From Paraburkholderia lacunae (GTDB taxonomy: Bacteria; Pseudomonadota; Gammaproteobacteria; Burkholderiales; Burkholderiaceae), in NCBI RefSeq assembly GCF_003353175.1, contig NZ_QHKS01000003.1:186001-250000 (forward strand): a stretch of 64,000 nucleotides of DNA, written 5' to 3'. A program made the position numbers and the translations under genes. The notes under the pieces are model-generated. The model saw nothing but the letters and a program-made list of their open reading frames with translations. It made no database searches and was not told the origin of the DNA. The number at the start of each line of letters is the position of its first letter. Position 1 is the stretch's first letter. Below, in pieces: positions 9,668 through 18,772 of the stretch.

Positions 9668-10677
9668 TGCAATCGATACAACTCGCTATCTGGGCGGTCG
9701 CCGCCCTGGTCGCCGTCGCGCTGATTTTCGACTTCATGAACGGCTTCCACGACGCGGCGAATTCGATCGCCACAGTCGTGTCGACCGGCGTGCTGAAACC
9801 GCAACAGGCCGTGGCGTTCGCGGCGGCATTCAATGTCGTCGCGTATTTCGTATTCCATCTGAAAGTGGCGCAGACGGTCGGCAAGGGCACGATCGATCCG
9901 GCTATCGTCGACCACTACGTCATTTTCGGCGCACTGGTCGGCGCGATCGGCTGGAACGTCATCACCTGGCATTACGGCATTCCGTCCAGTTCGTCGCACG
10001 CGCTGATCGGCGGGCTGGTGGGTGCGGCGCTCGCCAAGTCGGGCTGGGGCTCGCTCAATCTCGACGGGTTGATGAAGACGGTGACCTTCATTTTCATCTC
10101 GCCGCTGCTCGGTTTCGTGCTCGGATCGTTCTTCATGCTGGCGGTGTCGTGGGTCTATTTCCGCACGCCGCCGAGCAAGGTCGACCGGCGTTTCCGGCGC
10201 TTGCAACTGCTCTCCGCGGGTTTGTACAGCCTTGGCCACGGCGGCAACGATGCGCAGAAAACCATCGGAATCATCTGGATGCTGCTGATCGCGACCGGCT
10301 ATGCGTCGTCGATTGCCGATGCGCCGCCGTTGTGGGTGATCGGCGGCTGTTATCTGTCGATGGGTATCGGCACACTGTTCGGCGGCTGGCGGATCGTCCG
10401 CACGATGGGACAGAAGATCACCAAGCTGAAGCCGGTGGGCGGTTTTTGCGCGGAGTCGGGCGGGGCGATCACGTTGTTTACCGCGTCGTGGCTTGGCATT
10501 CCGGTGTCCACCACGCATACGATCACCGGCGCGATCGTCGGTGTCGGCGCTACGCAGAAGCTGAGCGCGGTGCGTTGGGGCGTGGCCGGCAACATTGTCT
10601 GGGCGTGGATTCTGACGATTCCGGCCTCCGCAGCGCTCGCCGCGGCAGGCTGGTGGCTTGGCCACCGCTTCCTGTAA
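9667..10677 (+). CDS. Low-affinity inorganic phosphate transporter, PiT family
   Basis: This 336-residue inner membrane protein has the PiT duplicated architecture: an N-terminal signature FDFMNGFHDAANSIATVV and the matching second repeat GIPVSTTHTITGAIVG, with GGNDAQKT in the loop. About ten hydrophobic segments are visible. It should co-transport divalent metal-phosphate complexes with protons. It overlaps the DUF47 gene by one base. Three 14-bp repeats follow its stop codon. Confidence 0.93.
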   Translation: MQSIQLAIWAVAALVAVALIFDFMNGFHDAANSIATVVSTGVLKPQQAVAFAAAFNVVAYFVFHLKVAQTVGKGTIDPAIVDHYVIFGALVGAIGWNVITWHYGIPSSSSHALIGGLVGAALAKSGWGSLNLDGLMKTVTFIFISPLLGFVLGSFFMLAVSWVYFRTPPSKVDRRFRRLQLLSAGLYSLGHGGNDAQKTIGIIWMLLIATGYASSIADAPPLWVIGGCYLSMGIGTLFGGWRIVRTMGQKITKLKPVGGFCAESGGAITLFTASWLGIPVSTTHTITGAIVGVGATQKLSAVRWGVAGNIVWAWILTIPASAALAAAGWWLGHRFL

Positions 10678-10694
10678 GCGCGGCAAAGCTGTCC

Positions 10695-10736
10695 GCGCTG
10701 TAAAAGCTGCGCTGTAAAAGCTGCGCTGTAAAAGCT
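10695..10736. repeat. Three perfect 14-bp tandem repeats
   Basis: GCGCTGTAAAAGCT occurs three times head to tail at 10695, 10709 and 10723, in the 73-bp gap between the convergent PiT and SDR genes. The unit carries AGCT and GCGC palindromes but no clear terminator. Confidence 0.92.
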
Positions 10737-10750
10737 GTGAAGCGCGCCGC

Positions 10751-11557
10751 TCAGATCAGCGGCGTGCTGCCTCCATCCATCGGGACAATTGCGCCCGTTA
10801 CATAGCTCGCACGGCGGCTCGCCAGAAACAGCGCGACGTCGGCGATTTCCTCCGGTTTTGCATAGCGTCCGAGCGGCACTTTCGCTTGGCCGCGCGCCAG
10901 TGCGTCCGCGCTGTCGATGCCTTGCCGCGACGCTTCCAGCTTGACCGCTTCTTCGACGCGCTCGGTCAGCGTCGAACCTGGATTGATTGCGTTGATGCGG
11001 ATGCCGTAGCGCGCATAGTAGTGCGCGAGGCCGACGGTCGCCAGCATCAGCGCTGCATTCGCTGCGCCGCCTGCGATGTGAATATCGCTCGCGATCTTGC
11101 CGCCCATACCGATGATATTGACGATCGTGCCGGGCTCCGTGCTTTCCCCGGTCTTTATCCGTTCGGCCATGCGGCGCAGCACTTCCTGCTGCGGGTAGAT
11201 GTACGGGAAATACTTCGCTTCCATGGTCGCCCGGAAAGCGTCGGCGTCGAGCGCTTCCGGGTCGTAGCGGCGGGCCGCGCCGGCGCTGTTGATCAGCACG
11301 TCGATCGGGCCGACCGCGGTGGTGACTTCCTCGACGATATCGGCGGCGCTGTGCGGCTCGTGCAGGTCGGCGCGCGTCCGATGCACGTGCAGGCCTTCCT
11401 GGCGCAACTCTTCGTAGGCTCGCGCGAGATTGGCGGGATCGCGCGAGACGATCGCGACTTTGGCGCCTTCGATCGCGAACGCGCGGGCGCACGCGAGTCC
11501 GATGCCTTTGCTGCCGCCGGTGATCAGCACCACCTTGTCTTTCAGCCCGAGATCCAT
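10751..11557 (-). CDS. SDR-fold protein lacking the catalytic triad
   Basis: The start at 11557 gives a 268-residue SDR: the cofactor loop GGSKGIG near residue 13, LINSAGAARRYDP and the late INAINPGS motif are intact. The catalytic region is not canonical: where classical SDRs have Ser and Tyr-x3-Lys, this reads VNIIGMGGKIASDIHIAGG followed by AANAALM, with no Tyr or Lys at the expected places. It may bind NAD(P) without classical dehydrogenase chemistry, or use other residues. It is convergent with the PiT gene and stands alone. A longer reading frame upstream (to 11842) overlaps low-complexity DNA of the next gene and is not credible. Confidence 0.85.
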   Translation of the reverse strand: MDLGLKDKVVLITGGSKGIGLACARAFAIEGAKVAIVSRDPANLARAYEELRQEGLHVHRTRADLHEPHSAADIVEEVTTAVGPIDVLINSAGAARRYDPEALDADAFRATMEAKYFPYIYPQQEVLRRMAERIKTGESTEPGTIVNIIGMGGKIASDIHIAGGAANAALMLATVGLAHYYARYGIRINAINPGSTLTERVEEAVKLEASRQGIDSADALARGQAKVPLGRYAKPEEIADVALFLASRRASYVTGAIVPMDGGSTPLI

Positions 11558-11663
11558 TGTCGTCACCCGCTGTCGGAAGAATATCGAAGACGATAGCAGA
11601 TCGGAGGCGTTGCAGCAGGGACGGGTGCGGAAGATGACCTCTGCCGCTCGTTGCGCGGCGGCG

Positions 11664-12863
11664 TCAGAAATTGCCGTTCGCGAAGCGGGCGATGGGGTCG
11701 TCGGTAGTTTGCGTGGGCGCGGCGACGCCGCGCGAGGCGGTGGAGGCTCGCATGATCTGCACCCCCACATTCGCCTCCGCCTGCCGCGCCTGCTGCGCTT
11801 GCCGTACCGCGACCGAGGCGGGCGGGGGGGGGGCGAAGGCATCGGCGGCGGCGTCGATCGCGTCTGGAGCGCGGGCGACGGCGGCAGGCGCAGCGGACGC
11901 GCCGGTGCCAGTGCTAGCGGGTGGAGCCGGTACTTCTTGAGCTATCGAATGGGTGTGACCGCTATCCGGCATGCCCGGCTGGGTGGCTTGCACCGGTGTC
12001 GGTGCTACTGCGCCTGCTGCGCGCGCCTGCATTTGTGCGGCGCTCATGCCAGGCGGCGGCGGTTCAAACGGATCGGCTTGCGCTGCCAACGGTGCGTTTG
12101 GCACTGCGGCCGGCTGGGTTGCCGCGGTCAACGGAGCACGAGGGGCCGCCACAATGCGTGTCGCTTGCTGCGGCGTCGGCGCGCCCGCCGCATAGGTCGG
12201 CGGCTGCGGTACCGCTTTCGCTGCCGGCGCCAGGTTTGCCGCAGTGCTCGCGTACGCCGGCGCGGCCCGCTCCTGCGGCGCCGAAGCCTGATAGCCTGGC
12301 GTATCGAACGGCGTGGGTGCCGCAGCCGGCGACGCCATGCGCCGAATGCCGTCGAAGCGCTTGGCCCAATACGGATTGGTCAGATAATCGAGCCGCACCG
12401 TGCCGCCTGTCGACGGCGCATTGACGAAGCGCAGCTTGCCGACGTAGATGCCGACGTGCGAATGCGGGCGGCCGGTCGTGTTGAAGAAAATCAGATCGCC
12501 AGGCGCGATTTCGTCCGGTTCGATCGACTCGCCGCGCCCGCTCATGTCCGCAGTGGTCCGCGGCAGATTCACGGACGCCGCGCGCGACACCACATAGCGA
12601 ACCAATCCGCTGCAATCGAAGCCGCTATCGGGCGTATTACCACCCCAGCGGTATGGAATGCCGACCAGACTCATCGCCTGAATCGAAATTTCCTCGCGGC
12701 CGATGCTGTGATCGACGAAATTCGGGAAGCCCGCCGGCGGCGTGCGATAGGCCCCGTTCGCCACGGTGACCGAGCTGCCGGACTCGCGCGACGTCTTCTG
12801 CGGCACACCGGCACAGGCGGCGAGCAGCGAAACGATCAGCAGCGAAAAGGCGAGTCGGCGCAT
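11664..12863 (-). CDS. NlpC/P60 family lipoprotein endopeptidase
   Basis: A lipoprotein signal (MRRLAFSLLIVSLLAACAG, lipobox Cys17) is followed by an NlpC/P60 domain: IPYRWGGN, the catalytic Cys in GFDCSGLV (about residue 84) and the catalytic His in PHSHVGIYVG (about residue 137). Such proteins cleave peptidoglycan stem peptides in the periplasm. The remaining ~210 residues are a Pro/Ala/Gln-rich tail with no domain; the family is usually 160-220 residues in total, so the tail is unusual. A run of ten G (10 C in the sense strand) at 11824-11833 lies in the tail and is a possible slippage site. Confidence 0.88.
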   Translation of the reverse strand: MRRLAFSLLIVSLLAACAGVPQKTSRESGSSVTVANGAYRTPPAGFPNFVDHSIGREEISIQAMSLVGIPYRWGGNTPDSGFDCSGLVRYVVSRAASVNLPRTTADMSGRGESIEPDEIAPGDLIFFNTTGRPHSHVGIYVGKLRFVNAPSTGGTVRLDYLTNPYWAKRFDGIRRMASPAAAPTPFDTPGYQASAPQERAAPAYASTAANLAPAAKAVPQPPTYAAGAPTPQQATRIVAAPRAPLTAATQPAAVPNAPLAAQADPFEPPPPGMSAAQMQARAAGAVAPTPVQATQPGMPDSGHTHSIAQEVPAPPASTGTGASAAPAAVARAPDAIDAAADAFAPPPPASVAVRQAQQARQAEANVGVQIMRASTASRGVAAPTQTTDDPIARFANGNF

Positions 12864-13003
12864 GAAGGCGGGCGAGCGGTAAACGTTCGTTTAAGGGCAG
12901 AGGATGTCCGGATGGTAGCCGGTCAAACATGGCTCCGGCAAGAATTCTTGACAAATTACTTGAAGTTCGTGCGCTAAGTGTGGTCCGCCGGGAACGCGCG
13001 GGC

Positions 13004-13036
13004 AAAAAAAACGCGTCCGGGATAAACCGGACGCGG
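13004..13036 (-). terminator. Intrinsic terminator after phoH
   Basis: Read on the minus strand, CGCGTCCGG, loop TTTATC and CCGGACGCG are followed by eight T. It begins ~30 bp after the PhoH stop codon and separates it from the NlpC/P60 gene. Confidence 0.92.
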
Positions 13037-13065
13037 TTTCGAGGGAAGCGCCAAATCGTTGAAAC

Positions 13066-14949
13066 TTAAAGAATTTCCGACGCGTAATCGGCGAGGCGCG
13101 AGCGTTCGCCACGCGCCAGCGTCACATGCCCGCTGTGCGCCCAGCCCTTGAAACGGTCGACCACGTAGGTCAGCCCTGAGCTGCCTTCCGTCAGGTATGG
13201 CGTGTCGATCTGCGCAATATTGCCGAGGCAGATGATCTTCGTGCCTGGACCGGCGCGCGTGACCAGCGTCTTCATCTGCTTGGGCGTCAGGTTTTGCGCC
13301 TCGTCGATGATCAGATACTTGTCCACGAACGTGCGGCCGCGCATGAAGTTCATGCTCTTGACCTTCAGGCGCGAACGGATCAGCTCCTGAGTTGCAGCGC
13401 GCCCCCATTCGCCGGCGGCATCGTCGGTTTTCTGCAGCACTTCGAGGTTGTCGTCGAATGCACCCATCCACGGCTGCATCTTTTCCTCTTCTGTACCAGG
13501 CAGAAAGCCGATGTCTTCACCGACCGGCACCGTCGCGCGCGTCACGATGATCTCGTTGTAGCGCTTGTCGTCGAGCACCTGCGCGAGACCCGCGGCCAAC
13601 GCGACCAAAGTCTTGCCGGTACCGGCCTGACCCAGCAGCGTGACGAAGTCGATTTCCGGATTCATCAACAGGTTCAGCGCGAAATTCTGCTCGCGATTGC
13701 GCGCCGTGATACCCCACACGTTGTTCTTGTGGTGGCCGTAGTCGCGCAAGGTTTGCAGGAGCGCCGTCTTGCCGTTCAACTCGCGCACCAGCGCATGAAA
13801 GGTCGGCTCGCCGTTCTGCGGTTCCAGATAGACGAACTCATTGACCAGCATCGATGCGCACAGCGGACCGGTCACGCGGTAATACGTGGTGCCCGTTTTT
13901 GTGTCCTGCCAGCTTTCCATGCCCTTCGCGTGCCGGGTCCAGAAATCCTGTGGCAGCGCGCGAATGCCCGAGAACAGCAGATCGCTGTCCTCAAGCACCT
14001 GGTCGTTGAAGTAATCCTCGGCGGGCAGGCCGAGCGCATGCGCCTTGATGCGCATATTGATGTCTTTCGACACCAGCACGACCTGACGGTCCATCCGGTC
14101 GCGCTGCAATGCGCGCACGACGCCGAGAATCTGGTTGTCGGCCTTGCCTTCCGGCAGACCTTCAACTGGCTCGATGGCGGTGAGCTTGGTCTGGAAGTAT
14201 AGACGCCCGGACGCCTCACGGCTGCCCAGACGCGCGAGCGAAATGCCGTCCGACATGCTGCCGGCATTCGCCACCAGCGCGTCCAGCGTGCGGCTCACCT
14301 GGCGCGCGTTGCGGGCGACTTCCGACATGCCTTTCTTGTGGTTGTCGAGTTCTTCCAACGTCATCATCGGCAGATAGACGTCGTGTTCCTCGAAACGGAA
14401 CAGGCAGCTTGGGTCGTGCATCAGCACGTTGGTGTCGAGCACGAACAGCTTCTGGGCTTCGACCTGCTCGGCGGCTGTGCCGCGTTTCTTGCCCGCGCCG
14501 CGCGTGCTGTGCGCTACGGCCGCAGGTGCGCTGGCAGCGGGTTGTTTCGCGCTCGGCGTGCGTGCGACAGCCGGCTGCGGCTGCGCAGCGGGCGTAGCGG
14601 ATTTGGCATGCCCTGCCTCGGCTTGCGGACGGGCGGCAGGAACGGGCTGCAGCAGCGCGGCGGTCTGCTTCGATTTTCGGCCGCCACGCGCCGGCGCGGC
14701 TTGCCCGGCAGCGGCGGACGCAGCAGCGGATGCGGACGACGCCGGCACCGGCCGCAACGTGGTTGCGGCATTGGCGGCATGCGCCATCGGTGTGGCGACG
14801 TTCGCGCGGCCGTAATCGGCCGACTCCGCGGTGTCCCCTTCGCTCGCCTGTTTCTTCGCGGCGGAGCGCGCCGGCGTGGCGGCTTTGGCCTTGTATTCGT
14901 CAGGCGGCAGGAGATTGCCGAGCTTGCTGGGGGGGGTAGGCAAAGGCAT
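13066..14949 (-). CDS. PIN-PhoH family ATPase (PhoH2-type)
   Basis: From the ATG at 14949 (preceded by GAGGG) the product is 627 residues. After an Ala/Pro-rich ~160-residue N-terminus comes a PIN nuclease-like domain (FVLDTNVLMHDPS, then ADNQILGVVRALQ). A PhoH ATPase domain follows, with Walker A GQAGTGKT and Walker B YLIIDEAQN. This fusion is thought to couple RNA unwinding to ribonuclease activity. The low-complexity N-terminus is longer than in most relatives. Codons 5-7 contain eight consecutive C in the sense strand (14929-14936), so slippage there would disrupt the reading frame at once. It ends in a strong terminator. Confidence 0.9.
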   Translation of the reverse strand: MPLPTPPSKLGNLLPPDEYKAKAATPARSAAKKQASEGDTAESADYGRANVATPMAHAANAATTLRPVPASSASAAASAAAGQAAPARGGRKSKQTAALLQPVPAARPQAEAGHAKSATPAAQPQPAVARTPSAKQPAASAPAAVAHSTRGAGKKRGTAAEQVEAQKLFVLDTNVLMHDPSCLFRFEEHDVYLPMMTLEELDNHKKGMSEVARNARQVSRTLDALVANAGSMSDGISLARLGSREASGRLYFQTKLTAIEPVEGLPEGKADNQILGVVRALQRDRMDRQVVLVSKDINMRIKAHALGLPAEDYFNDQVLEDSDLLFSGIRALPQDFWTRHAKGMESWQDTKTGTTYYRVTGPLCASMLVNEFVYLEPQNGEPTFHALVRELNGKTALLQTLRDYGHHKNNVWGITARNREQNFALNLLMNPEIDFVTLLGQAGTGKTLVALAAGLAQVLDDKRYNEIIVTRATVPVGEDIGFLPGTEEEKMQPWMGAFDDNLEVLQKTDDAAGEWGRAATQELIRSRLKVKSMNFMRGRTFVDKYLIIDEAQNLTPKQMKTLVTRAGPGTKIICLGNIAQIDTPYLTEGSSGLTYVVDRFKGWAHSGHVTLARGERSRLADYASEIL

Positions 14950-15132
14950 GGTTTCCCTCGAGATAATCGGGTCACATATCGTGCGCCGCCTGTCGCATTC
15001 TGCCGGTGCCACTGAGTGCGCACGCAGTTTGCGCCCGGAGGCGCGCATTCGGTCTAGAGATGCCGGTTCGCCTGGTCTTCGATCGGCTCCTTAACGGAAG
15101 CGCTTGGCCGAGTAAACGAACGGCTGTGCGCA

Positions 15133-15172
15133 ATTAAAAAAGCCGCCGCCCCGGCGTACGGGGCAAGCGGCT
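15133..15172 (-). terminator. Intrinsic terminator downstream of bcp
   Basis: On the minus strand AGCCGC and GCGGCT with an inner GCCCCG/CGGGGC pairing form a stem followed by a T-run (complement of AAAAAA at 15136-15141). It is ~125 bp past the bcp stop. The rest of the 14950-15296 spacer shows an imperfect TCACGGC/GCCGTGA pair near 15200-15230 and no gene. Confidence 0.75.
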
Positions 15173-15296
15173 CGCCTACGGTTATCGAGTTGCGCCTCAC
15201 GGCTTCGACGGAACCGGTAAAACGGCCGTGAAGTCTGGCGCAGCTACGGAAAGAATGGGGTGGACAGGCACTCATTGCAACCCAATATAACGCGCC

Positions 15297-15758
15297 TCAA
15301 AGCGCTTGTACAGCCTCCAGAATGTCATCGACATGCCCCGGCACTTTCACGCCGCGCCACTCCTGACGCAGCACGCCTTCGCCGTCGATGAGGAACGTGG
15401 AGCGCTCGATTCCCCGTACTTCTTTGCCATACATTTTCTTCATTTTCATGACATTGAAGAGCGTGCACAGCGTTTCTTCCGGATCCGAGATCAACGGGAA
15501 CGGCAGTTCGAGCTTCGCCTTGAAATTGTCATGCGAGCGCAGGCTGTCGCGCGACACGCCGAGAATTTCCGCGCCGGCTTTCTTGAAGTTCGGATAAAGA
15601 TCGCGGAATTGCAGGCCTTCGGTCGTGCAGCCCGGCGTGTTGTCCTTCGGATAAAAATACAGCACCACCTTTTTGTCCCGCAACTTGGACAGCGTGATCT
15701 CGCCACCGGTAGCGGGGGCGGTGAAGTCGGGGACGGGTTGGTCGACTGCGATGGGCAC
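15297..15758 (-). CDS. bcp: Thioredoxin-dependent peroxiredoxin Bcp
   Basis: The 153-residue peroxiredoxin Q/BCP protein has the peroxidatic Cys44 in YPKDNTPGCTTEG. The Cys five residues further that many BCPs use for resolution is replaced (CTTEGLQF); the other cysteine is in ETLCTLF, near residue 97. It should reduce H2O2 and organic peroxides using thioredoxin. It lies just downstream of arnD on the same strand with ~130 bp between them, so it may be read partly from the arn message. Length is normal. Confidence 0.93.
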   Translation of the reverse strand: MPIAVDQPVPDFTAPATGGEITLSKLRDKKVVLYFYPKDNTPGCTTEGLQFRDLYPNFKKAGAEILGVSRDSLRSHDNFKAKLELPFPLISDPEETLCTLFNVMKMKKMYGKEVRGIERSTFLIDGEGVLRQEWRGVKVPGHVDDILEAVQAL

Positions 15759-15886
15759 GAGGTTCTCCAGTTGTTATGGCCGGGTGCCGGATTGCTGCGG
15801 CAGCTTCGGCCTGGCATCAAGGCATTCGGGGAGGCCGACCGGTGCGCGGAACATGGACGCGCGGCGCTCGGGTCGGTCAGGGCCGC

Positions 15887-16783
15887 CTATGATGGCTGGA
15901 CGATCAACTCGCCGGAGCGGCCTGGAATTTCACCCCATGTAACAGGGTACGATGGCAGCGTGCTGCGGTCTAGCGTGGCGTAGTAGTCGCCCATCGTCGC
16001 GAAGCTGTGGCCTTGCGCGCGCCAGCCTTCCAGCAGCTGTTCGAAAATCGGCGCGAGCTTTTGCCCTTCGAGTTCGGCGTGCAGCGTGAACACCTGATCG
16101 TGCGGATTGTTTTCAGTGTGCTTCAGCATCCACGCGGCGACGTTGTTCAGGTCGACCCCGTCCACGCCGAGCACTTCGTCGAGGGTCGGCAGCGTGGTGG
16201 GCATCTGCACATGCGACAGTTGCCGGCCGTCGACTACCGGCAGATAGGGCGAGTGGCCGCGCCCATCGGACGCGTAGCGCATGCCCCACGCGTCGATCTG
16301 TTCGAACGCGTGGCCGTTCATCTGCCAGCCGGCCGCACCGTGCGTGACGGGCGGCGCACCGAAGATCTCGATGAAGCGGTCATGGCTTTTCTGCATCTGC
16401 GCCGCGGTCCATGCGCGGTCGCGCGTGCGTACGTTGTCCTGCCAGTACACGTGATCCCACGTATGAATGCCGCATTCGAAGCCGGCTTCGTGAATCGCCC
16501 GCATTTCCGCCGACGCCTTCGCGCCGATGTCCGGACCGGGCAGCAGCACCCCGTACATCAGTTGCTTGACGCCATAATGTTCGACCACCGAAGTGCGCGA
16601 CACCTTCTGCAGGAAGCCCGGCCGCAATACGCGGCGCATCGCCCAACCGGTATGGTCGGGGCCGAGGCTGAAGAGGAAGGTGGCGCGCGCCTTGAAGCGG
16701 TCGAAGATACGCGCGAGATTCGGCACGCCTTCGCGGGTGCCGCGCAGCGTGTCGACGTCGATCTTCAGAACGATACGAGGCAA
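15887..16783 (-). CDS. arnD: 4-deoxy-4-formamido-L-arabinose-phosphoundecaprenol deformylase
   Basis: The 298-residue NodB-fold polysaccharide deacetylase reads IVLKIDVDTLRGTREGVPNL at the N-terminus (catalytic/metal Asp pair) with the metal-binding HTWDHVYWQ and the later FTLHAELEGQ. These match ArnD, which removes the formyl group from undecaprenyl-phosphate-Ara4FN. It is the last arn gene on the strand, 10 bp after the decarboxylase gene. Together with the other arn genes this marks aminoarabinose addition to lipid A, giving intrinsic polymyxin resistance in Burkholderia. Confidence 0.92.
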   Translation of the reverse strand: MPRIVLKIDVDTLRGTREGVPNLARIFDRFKARATFLFSLGPDHTGWAMRRVLRPGFLQKVSRTSVVEHYGVKQLMYGVLLPGPDIGAKASAEMRAIHEAGFECGIHTWDHVYWQDNVRTRDRAWTAAQMQKSHDRFIEIFGAPPVTHGAAGWQMNGHAFEQIDAWGMRYASDGRGHSPYLPVVDGRQLSHVQMPTTLPTLDEVLGVDGVDLNNVAAWMLKHTENNPHDQVFTLHAELEGQKLAPIFEQLLEGWRAQGHSFATMGDYYATLDRSTLPSYPVTWGEIPGRSGELIVQPS

Positions 16784-16793
16784 GGCTCAGCCC

Positions 16794-17840
16794 TTATTGC
16801 TGTTCGACGAGCGCGCGTGCTTCGGCGACGTGGCCGCGGTACGCCTCGAAAATCTTGCGCAGCGCTTCGTCGAAGGTCGACTTCGGCGCCCAGCCGAGTT
16901 CCTGCATCGTGTTGTCGATCTTCGGCACGCGATTTTGCACGTCCTGGTAGCCCGCACCGTAGTACGCGCCCGACGACGTTTCGACCAGTTGCACCTGCTT
17001 GGCCGTCTCCGCGTATTCCGGGAATTCGGCGGCCAGCGTCAGCATCTTGTGCGCGAGCTCGCGCACCGAGAAGTTGTTGGTCGGATTGCCGATGTTGTAG
17101 ATCTTGCCCGTCGCCACGCCGTTCTTGTTCTCGATGATCTTCATCAGCGCGCCGATGCCGTCGTCGATATCCGTGAACGCACGCTTTTGCGCGCCGCCGT
17201 CGACGAGGCTGATGTTCTCGCCGCGCACGATATGGCCGAGGAACTGCGTGACCACGCGCGAGCTGCCTTCCTTCGGCGTGTAGATCGAGTCGAGGCCCGG
17301 GCCGATCCAGTTGAACGGACGGAACAGCGTGAAATTCAGGCCTTCCATGCCGTAGCCCCAGATCACGCGGTCCATCAGCTGCTTCGAGCACGCGTAAATC
17401 CAGCGCGGCTTGTTGATCGGGCCGTACGACAGTTGCGACTCTTCCGGGTCGAACTGCTCGTCCGTGCACATGCCGTAGACCTCGGACGTGGACGGAAACA
17501 CGAGATGCTTGCCGTATTTGACGGCCGAACGCACGATCGGCAGATTCGCTTCGAAGTCCAGCTCGAACACGCGCAGCGGCTGCTTCACGTAAGTGGCGGG
17601 TGTAGCGATCGCGACCAGCGGCAGAATCACATCGCACTTCTTGATGTGATACTCGACCCACTCCTTGTTGATCGTGATATCGCCTTCAAAGAAGTGCATC
17701 CGCTCATGATTGACGAGGTCGCCGAGACGTTCGGTCTGCATGTCCATCCCGAAGACTTCCCAATCGGTCGTTTCGAGAATACGTTTGGACAGGTGATGGC
17801 CGATGAAGCCGTTCACACCCAGAATCAGGACTTTTTTCAT
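16794..17840 (-). CDS. UDP-glucuronate decarboxylase, ArnA C-terminal-type
   Basis: The 348-residue extended SDR has the Rossmann motif [10 protein letters not shown] and the active-site Tyr-x3-Lys in [12 protein letters not shown], with the preceding Ser/Thr in [10 protein letters not shown]. It corresponds to the decarboxylase half of E. coli ArnA: oxidation and decarboxylation of UDP-GlcA to UDP-4-ketopentose. Here it is a separate protein; its stop-to-start arrangement with the formyltransferase gene overlaps by 4 bp. A split ArnA is the normal Burkholderia arrangement. Confidence 0.93.
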   Translation of the reverse strand: MKKVLILGVNGFIGHHLSKRILETTDWEVFGMDMQTERLGDLVNHERMHFFEGDITINKEWVEYHIKKCDVILPLVAIATPATYVKQPLRVFELDFEANLPIVRSAVKYGKHLVFPSTSEVYGMCTDEQFDPEESQLSYGPINKPRWIYACSKQLMDRVIWGYGMEGLNFTLFRPFNWIGPGLDSIYTPKEGSSRVVTQFLGHIVRGENISLVDGGAQKRAFTDIDDGIGALMKIIENKNGVATGKIYNIGNPTNNFSVRELAHKMLTLAAEFPEYAETAKQVQLVETSSGAYYGAGYQDVQNRVPKIDNTMQELGWAPKSTFDEALRKIFEAYRGHVAEARALVEQQ

Positions 17841-18772
17841 GAATGACGGGGAGTTTGGATGAGCTGGGAGAATTCGGCCGGGGTGACGACGGTTTCGTTG
17901 CCGTCATGCTGGCGCCTCAATTCGTGGATGGCGATCGCGCGGCCGTCGCCGCATATCGCGAAAACGGCATTATCGCTTACGTGCAGGCCCGGGGGCAAAT
18001 CCGAGCGAAGCGCGCCGGGCGTGGCCAGACGTGCCCGGGCGATGATGAAACGCTGGTCGCCGATATCGGTGAACGCGCCGGGATAGGGCGGCGCGACGGC
18101 GCGGATCAGGTTGTAGACCTGCTGCGCCGGCTGCGCCCAGTCGATGCGGCCGTCTTCGGGCTTGCGCCCGCCGTAGTAACTGCCGTGCGCGAGATCGTTC
18201 GGCAGATGCGGCGCTTCGCCCGCCAGCAGGGCCGGCAGCACGCGCCAGAGGGTCTGCTCGGCGGCCACGGTGACTTTGTCGAACACTTGCGCGGCGGTGT
18301 CGTCGGGCAGGATCGGCACCGGCGTTTGCGCGATGATCGCGCCCGCGTCGGGCTTGGCGGCCATTTCGTGCAGCGTCGCGCCGGTCTCGGTTTCGCCGTT
18401 GAGCACCGCCCAGTTGGTCGGCACGCGGCCTCGGTACTTCGGCAGCAGCGAGCCGTGCATGTTGTAGGCGCCCCGGGCGGCGAGCGCCAGCAGGTCGACC
18501 GGCAGCATGTGGCGGTAGTAGAACGAGAAAATGAAGTCCGGCCGCGCTGCGCTCACCGAGGCGCGCAGTTCGGCGCTCTTCGGGTCGGCCGGCGTGACGA
18601 CCGGAATGCCGTGTTCGGCCGCCACCGAGGCGACGCTGCCGAACCAGATGTTTTCGGTCGGGCTGTTTTCGTGGGTAACGACCAGCGCCACGTCGACGCC
18701 GCGTGCGAGCAGCACCTGCAGGCAGCGCACGCCGACGTTGTGATACGCGAATACGACTGCGCGCGGTTTCAT
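17837..18772 (-). CDS. UDP-Ara4N formyltransferase, ArnA N-terminal-type
   Basis: The product of 311 residues from ATG 18772 is a methionyl-tRNA-formyltransferase-fold enzyme. The catalytic Asn, His and Asp of ArnA formyltransferase are present in [15 protein letters not shown] and [13 protein letters not shown]. It formylates UDP-4-amino-4-deoxy-L-arabinose with N10-formyl-THF. The frame extends upstream but the ATGA overlap with arnC (18769-18772) fixes the start. It is coupled on both sides by 4-bp overlaps. Confidence 0.92.
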   Translation of the reverse strand: MKPRAVVFAYHNVGVRCLQVLLARGVDVALVVTHENSPTENIWFGSVASVAAEHGIPVVTPADPKSAELRASVSAARPDFIFSFYYRHMLPVDLLALAARGAYNMHGSLLPKYRGRVPTNWAVLNGETETGATLHEMAAKPDAGAIIAQTPVPILPDDTAAQVFDKVTVAAEQTLWRVLPALLAGEAPHLPNDLAHGSYYGGRKPEDGRIDWAQPAQQVYNLIRAVAPPYPGAFTDIGDQRFIIARARLATPGALRSDLPPGLHVSDNAVFAICGDGRAIAIHELRRQHDGNETVVTPAEFSQLIQTPRHS

